Source: Bradyrhizobium hereditatis (GTDB lineage Bacteria; Pseudomonadota; Alphaproteobacteria; Rhizobiales; Xanthobacteraceae). Taken from it: 64,000 bases of DNA. The stretch is taken from NCBI RefSeq assembly GCF_020329435.1, contig NZ_JAGKJK010000004.1, forward strand, positions 462,066 through 526,065, given 5' to 3'. The translations under genes were made by a program, and so were the position numbers. Position 1 is the stretch's first letter, and each line of letters begins with the position of its first letter. Below, piece by piece: positions 62,638-64,000 of the stretch. The notes below the pieces were generated by a model, which saw only the letters and a program-made list of their open reading frames with translations, made no database searches and had not been told where the DNA came from.

Positions 62638-63027
62638 TTAGATCGGACTCTCTTCGCTGAGTGCGACCAGACCGACTTCCTGGAATTTTGCCGCAACGAT
62701 GTCCTTGTCGAACGGCTTCATGATGTACTCATTGGCGCCGGCATGGAGCGCGCGTGAGATGTGATCCATGCCGTTTTCGGTGGTGCAGAACACCACTTTG
62801 GGCACGTCGCCGCCGGGCAGACGGCGCAGATGGCCGAGGAACTCGTAGCCGTCCATGACCGGCATGTTCCAGTCGAGCAGCACTGCCGTCGGCATGGCAT
62901 TCTTGCAGGCTTCCAGCGCCTGTTCGCCGTCCTCGGCCTCGGTGATCTGGAAGTCCATCTCTTCCAGGATTCGTCGCGCGATCTTCCGCACGACAGTGGA
63001 GTCATCGACGACAAGACAGGTTTTCAT
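62638..63027 (-). CDS. cheY: Chemotaxis response regulator CheY
   Basis: 129-aa single receiver domain. Acidic pocket at VVDDSTVVRKIARRI, phosphoacceptor D52 in LLDWNMPVMDG, switch Thr in FCTTENG and Lys in YIMKPFDKD. ATG 63027 with AGGAGG upstream. It lies between cheW and cheR in a che operon on the minus strand. Confidence 0.95.
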   Translation of the reverse strand: MKTCLVVDDSTVVRKIARRILEEMDFQITEAEDGEQALEACKNAMPTAVLLDWNMPVMDGYEFLGHLRRLPGGDVPKVVFCTTENGMDHISRALHAGANEYIMKPFDKDIVAAKFQEVGLVALSEESPI

Positions 63028-63054
63028 TTTTGCCTCCTTGCTTGATGCGCGGCG

Positions 63055-63528
63055 CTACGCTGCGAGGGCCGCTTTCGGCATAAGTTCGAGAACGCGATCG
63101 ACGTCGAGGACGACCATGAGCTGGCCGTCGAGGCGGTGCACGCCGCCGGCGAGTTTCGCCATGCGCGGGTCGAGGTTGACCGGGTTTTCCTCGCAGCTCG
63201 CTTCCGGCAGGCGCAGCACTTCGCCGATCTGGTCGATCAGAAGGCCGTAGGACTCGCCGCGGAGGTCGACGCCGACCGCCATCGGCGGCTTGCCGTCGTC
63301 GTTCTTCGGCAGGCCGAGCCGGGCGCGCATGTCGACCACGGTGACGATGCGGCCGCGCAGATTGAGCACGCCGGCGATCTCGCTCGACGCCAGCGGCACC
63401 CGCGTCAGCCGCTCCGGCATGAACACGTCCTGCACCCGCGAGATCGGCAGGCCGAACAATTGCCCGCCGATCACGGCGGTGACGTATTCGGCGACGGTGC
63501 CCTCGATGGTCTCGGTCTTGGTGGTCAT
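63055..63528 (-). CDS. cheW: Chemotaxis coupling protein CheW
   Basis: 157-aa scaffold that links CheA to receptors. It shows the CheW pattern: YVTAVIGGQLFGLPISRVQDVF, IAGVLNLRGRIVTVVDMRARLGL, GLLIDQIGEVLRLP and MVVLDVDRVLEL. The conserved Arg/Glu interface residues in NLRGRI are kept. It starts 12 nt after the cheA stop. Confidence 0.95.
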   Translation of the reverse strand: MTTKTETIEGTVAEYVTAVIGGQLFGLPISRVQDVFMPERLTRVPLASSEIAGVLNLRGRIVTVVDMRARLGLPKNDDGKPPMAVGVDLRGESYGLLIDQIGEVLRLPEASCEENPVNLDPRMAKLAGGVHRLDGQLMVVLDVDRVLELMPKAALAA

Positions 63529-63540
63529 CTGCTTGGTTCC

Positions 63541-64000
63541 TTAGGCCGCGCGCCGGGTCTCGGCGGTCTGTTCCTTCAGCGCCGCGATCAGGCCGGGACG
63601 GTCGAACTTGGCGACGTAGTCGTGGAAGCCGGCCTGCCGGCCGCGCTCGATCGCCGCCGGCGACACCAGCGAGGACAGCGCGATGATCGGCAGCTGGTTC
63701 AGATTGTGGTCGGAGCGGATGACTTCGGCAAACTCGAAGCCGTTCATGTCCGGCATCTCGATGTCGGTCAGCACCACGTCAAAGCTGTGGCCCGAGCGCA
63801 GCGCGGCGAGCCCCTCCTGGGCGTTGACCGCGACCCGCACCTTGTAGCCGGCGGCCTTCAGCACCGGTGCCAGCATGTTGCGGAAGAACGCGCTATCGTC
63901 GACCAACAGCACCGATTGCGCGGTCGAGGAGGCCCGCATCTCCTTGCGCGAGAACCAGTCGGCAAACGCCATCGGCAGGAAGTGGCCGACGTCGATCACC
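63541..64000 (-). CDS. cheA: CheA hybrid histidine kinase, C-terminal part (runs off the window)
   Basis: Only the last 153 codons are present. The segment IDVGHFLPMAFADWFSRKEM matches the end of the CheA regulatory (CheW-like) domain; it is followed without a break by a receiver domain with DD in LLVDDSAFFRNMLAP, phosphoacceptor Asp in VVLTDIEMPDMNG and Lys in YVAKFDRPG. CheA proteins with a C-terminal receiver are common in Bradyrhizobium-type che clusters. The frame is open to the window edge, so no start is assigned. Confidence 0.88.
   Translation of the reverse strand, partial: VIDVGHFLPMAFADWFSRKEMRASSTAQSVLLVDDSAFFRNMLAPVLKAAGYKVRVAVNAQEGLAALRSGHSFDVVLTDIEMPDMNGFEFAEVIRSDHNLNQLPIIALSSLVSPAAIERGRQAGFHDYVAKFDRPGLIAALKEQTAETRRAA

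Overview
The window is GC-rich chromosomal DNA that looks like Bradyrhizobium or a close relative (alphaproteobacteria, Nitrobacteraceae). The basis is the gene families present (form II coxSLM, DUF3175, DUF1272, LssY_C, a hybrid CheA with a C-terminal receiver domain), frequent GTG/TTG starts with GGAG-type ribosome binding sites, and many dispersed intergenic inverted repeats of types I associate with that group. This is recognition from memory, not a database result. No tRNA, rRNA, CRISPR array, transposase or prophage block is visible.

Layout. 1-800: a dispersed repeat with a strongly folded core. 0.8-3.4 kb: a DUF3175 protein and a chemoreceptor. 3.8-8.8 kb: a form II CO-dehydrogenase-like operon (coxS-coxL-coxM) followed by an alpha-methylacyl-CoA racemase-type protein. 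8.9-17.4 kb: tyrosine/homogentisate catabolism, with hppD divergent from an Lrp/AsnC regulator, and an operon of flavoprotein hydroxylase, small DUF2783 partner, variant metallo-beta-lactamase-fold protein, hmgA and fahA, divergent from a MarR regulator. 17.4-19.6 kb: a single gene that fuses a holin-like membrane module to a lytic transglycosylase and an M15 peptidase. 20.0-22.1 kb: RidA, a beta-hydroxyacid dehydrogenase and a lactonase-type hydrolase. 22.5-29.1 kb: a caspase-like protein without the catalytic dyad, an OmpA-family lipoprotein-like protein, and an RND efflux adaptor and pump. 29.3-35.5 kb: a DUF433/DUF5615 toxin-antitoxin pair with a frameshifted toxin, a Crp-type regulator, an AsmA protein and a class III nucleotide cyclase. 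35.8-37.9 kb: a second RND adaptor beside a second dyad-less caspase-like protein. 38.3-41.9 kb: an unrecognised 576-aa protein, a secreted nuclease-like protein and an LssY_C protein. 42.0-48.8 kb: a class V aminotransferase, an iron-type ABC transporter that has lost its binding-protein gene except for a C-terminal remnant, and oligopeptidase B. 48.9-56.2 kb: a probable sugar-acid cluster (RraA-like protein, frameshifted gluconolactonase, IlvD/Edd dehydratase, NitT/TauT-type ABC transporter) controlled by a divergent GntR/FCD regulator with a perfect 26-bp operator-like palindrome. 56.5-60.7 kb: a hybrid histidine kinase and a convergent FixJ/NarL-type regulator. 60.8-64.0 kb: a small unknown protein and a chemotaxis operon (cheA partial, cheW, cheY, cheR, PilZ-like).

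How the parts connect. hppD makes homogentisate from 4-hydroxyphenylpyruvate; hmgA and fahA open the ring and cleave the product; the flavoprotein plus DUF2783 pair may feed 3-hydroxyphenylacetate into the same intermediate. The Crp-type regulator has the RExxxR recognition pattern of E. coli CRP, three TGTGA-N6-TCACA-like sites lie in the window (one upstream of crp itself), and a class III cyclase gene is two genes away, which suggests a local cAMP circuit. The items most worth pursuing are the lysis-domain fusion, the two pseudo-caspase/RND-adaptor loci, the variant metallo-hydrolase in the homogentisate operon, and the decayed genes (toxin, gluconolactonase, binding protein).
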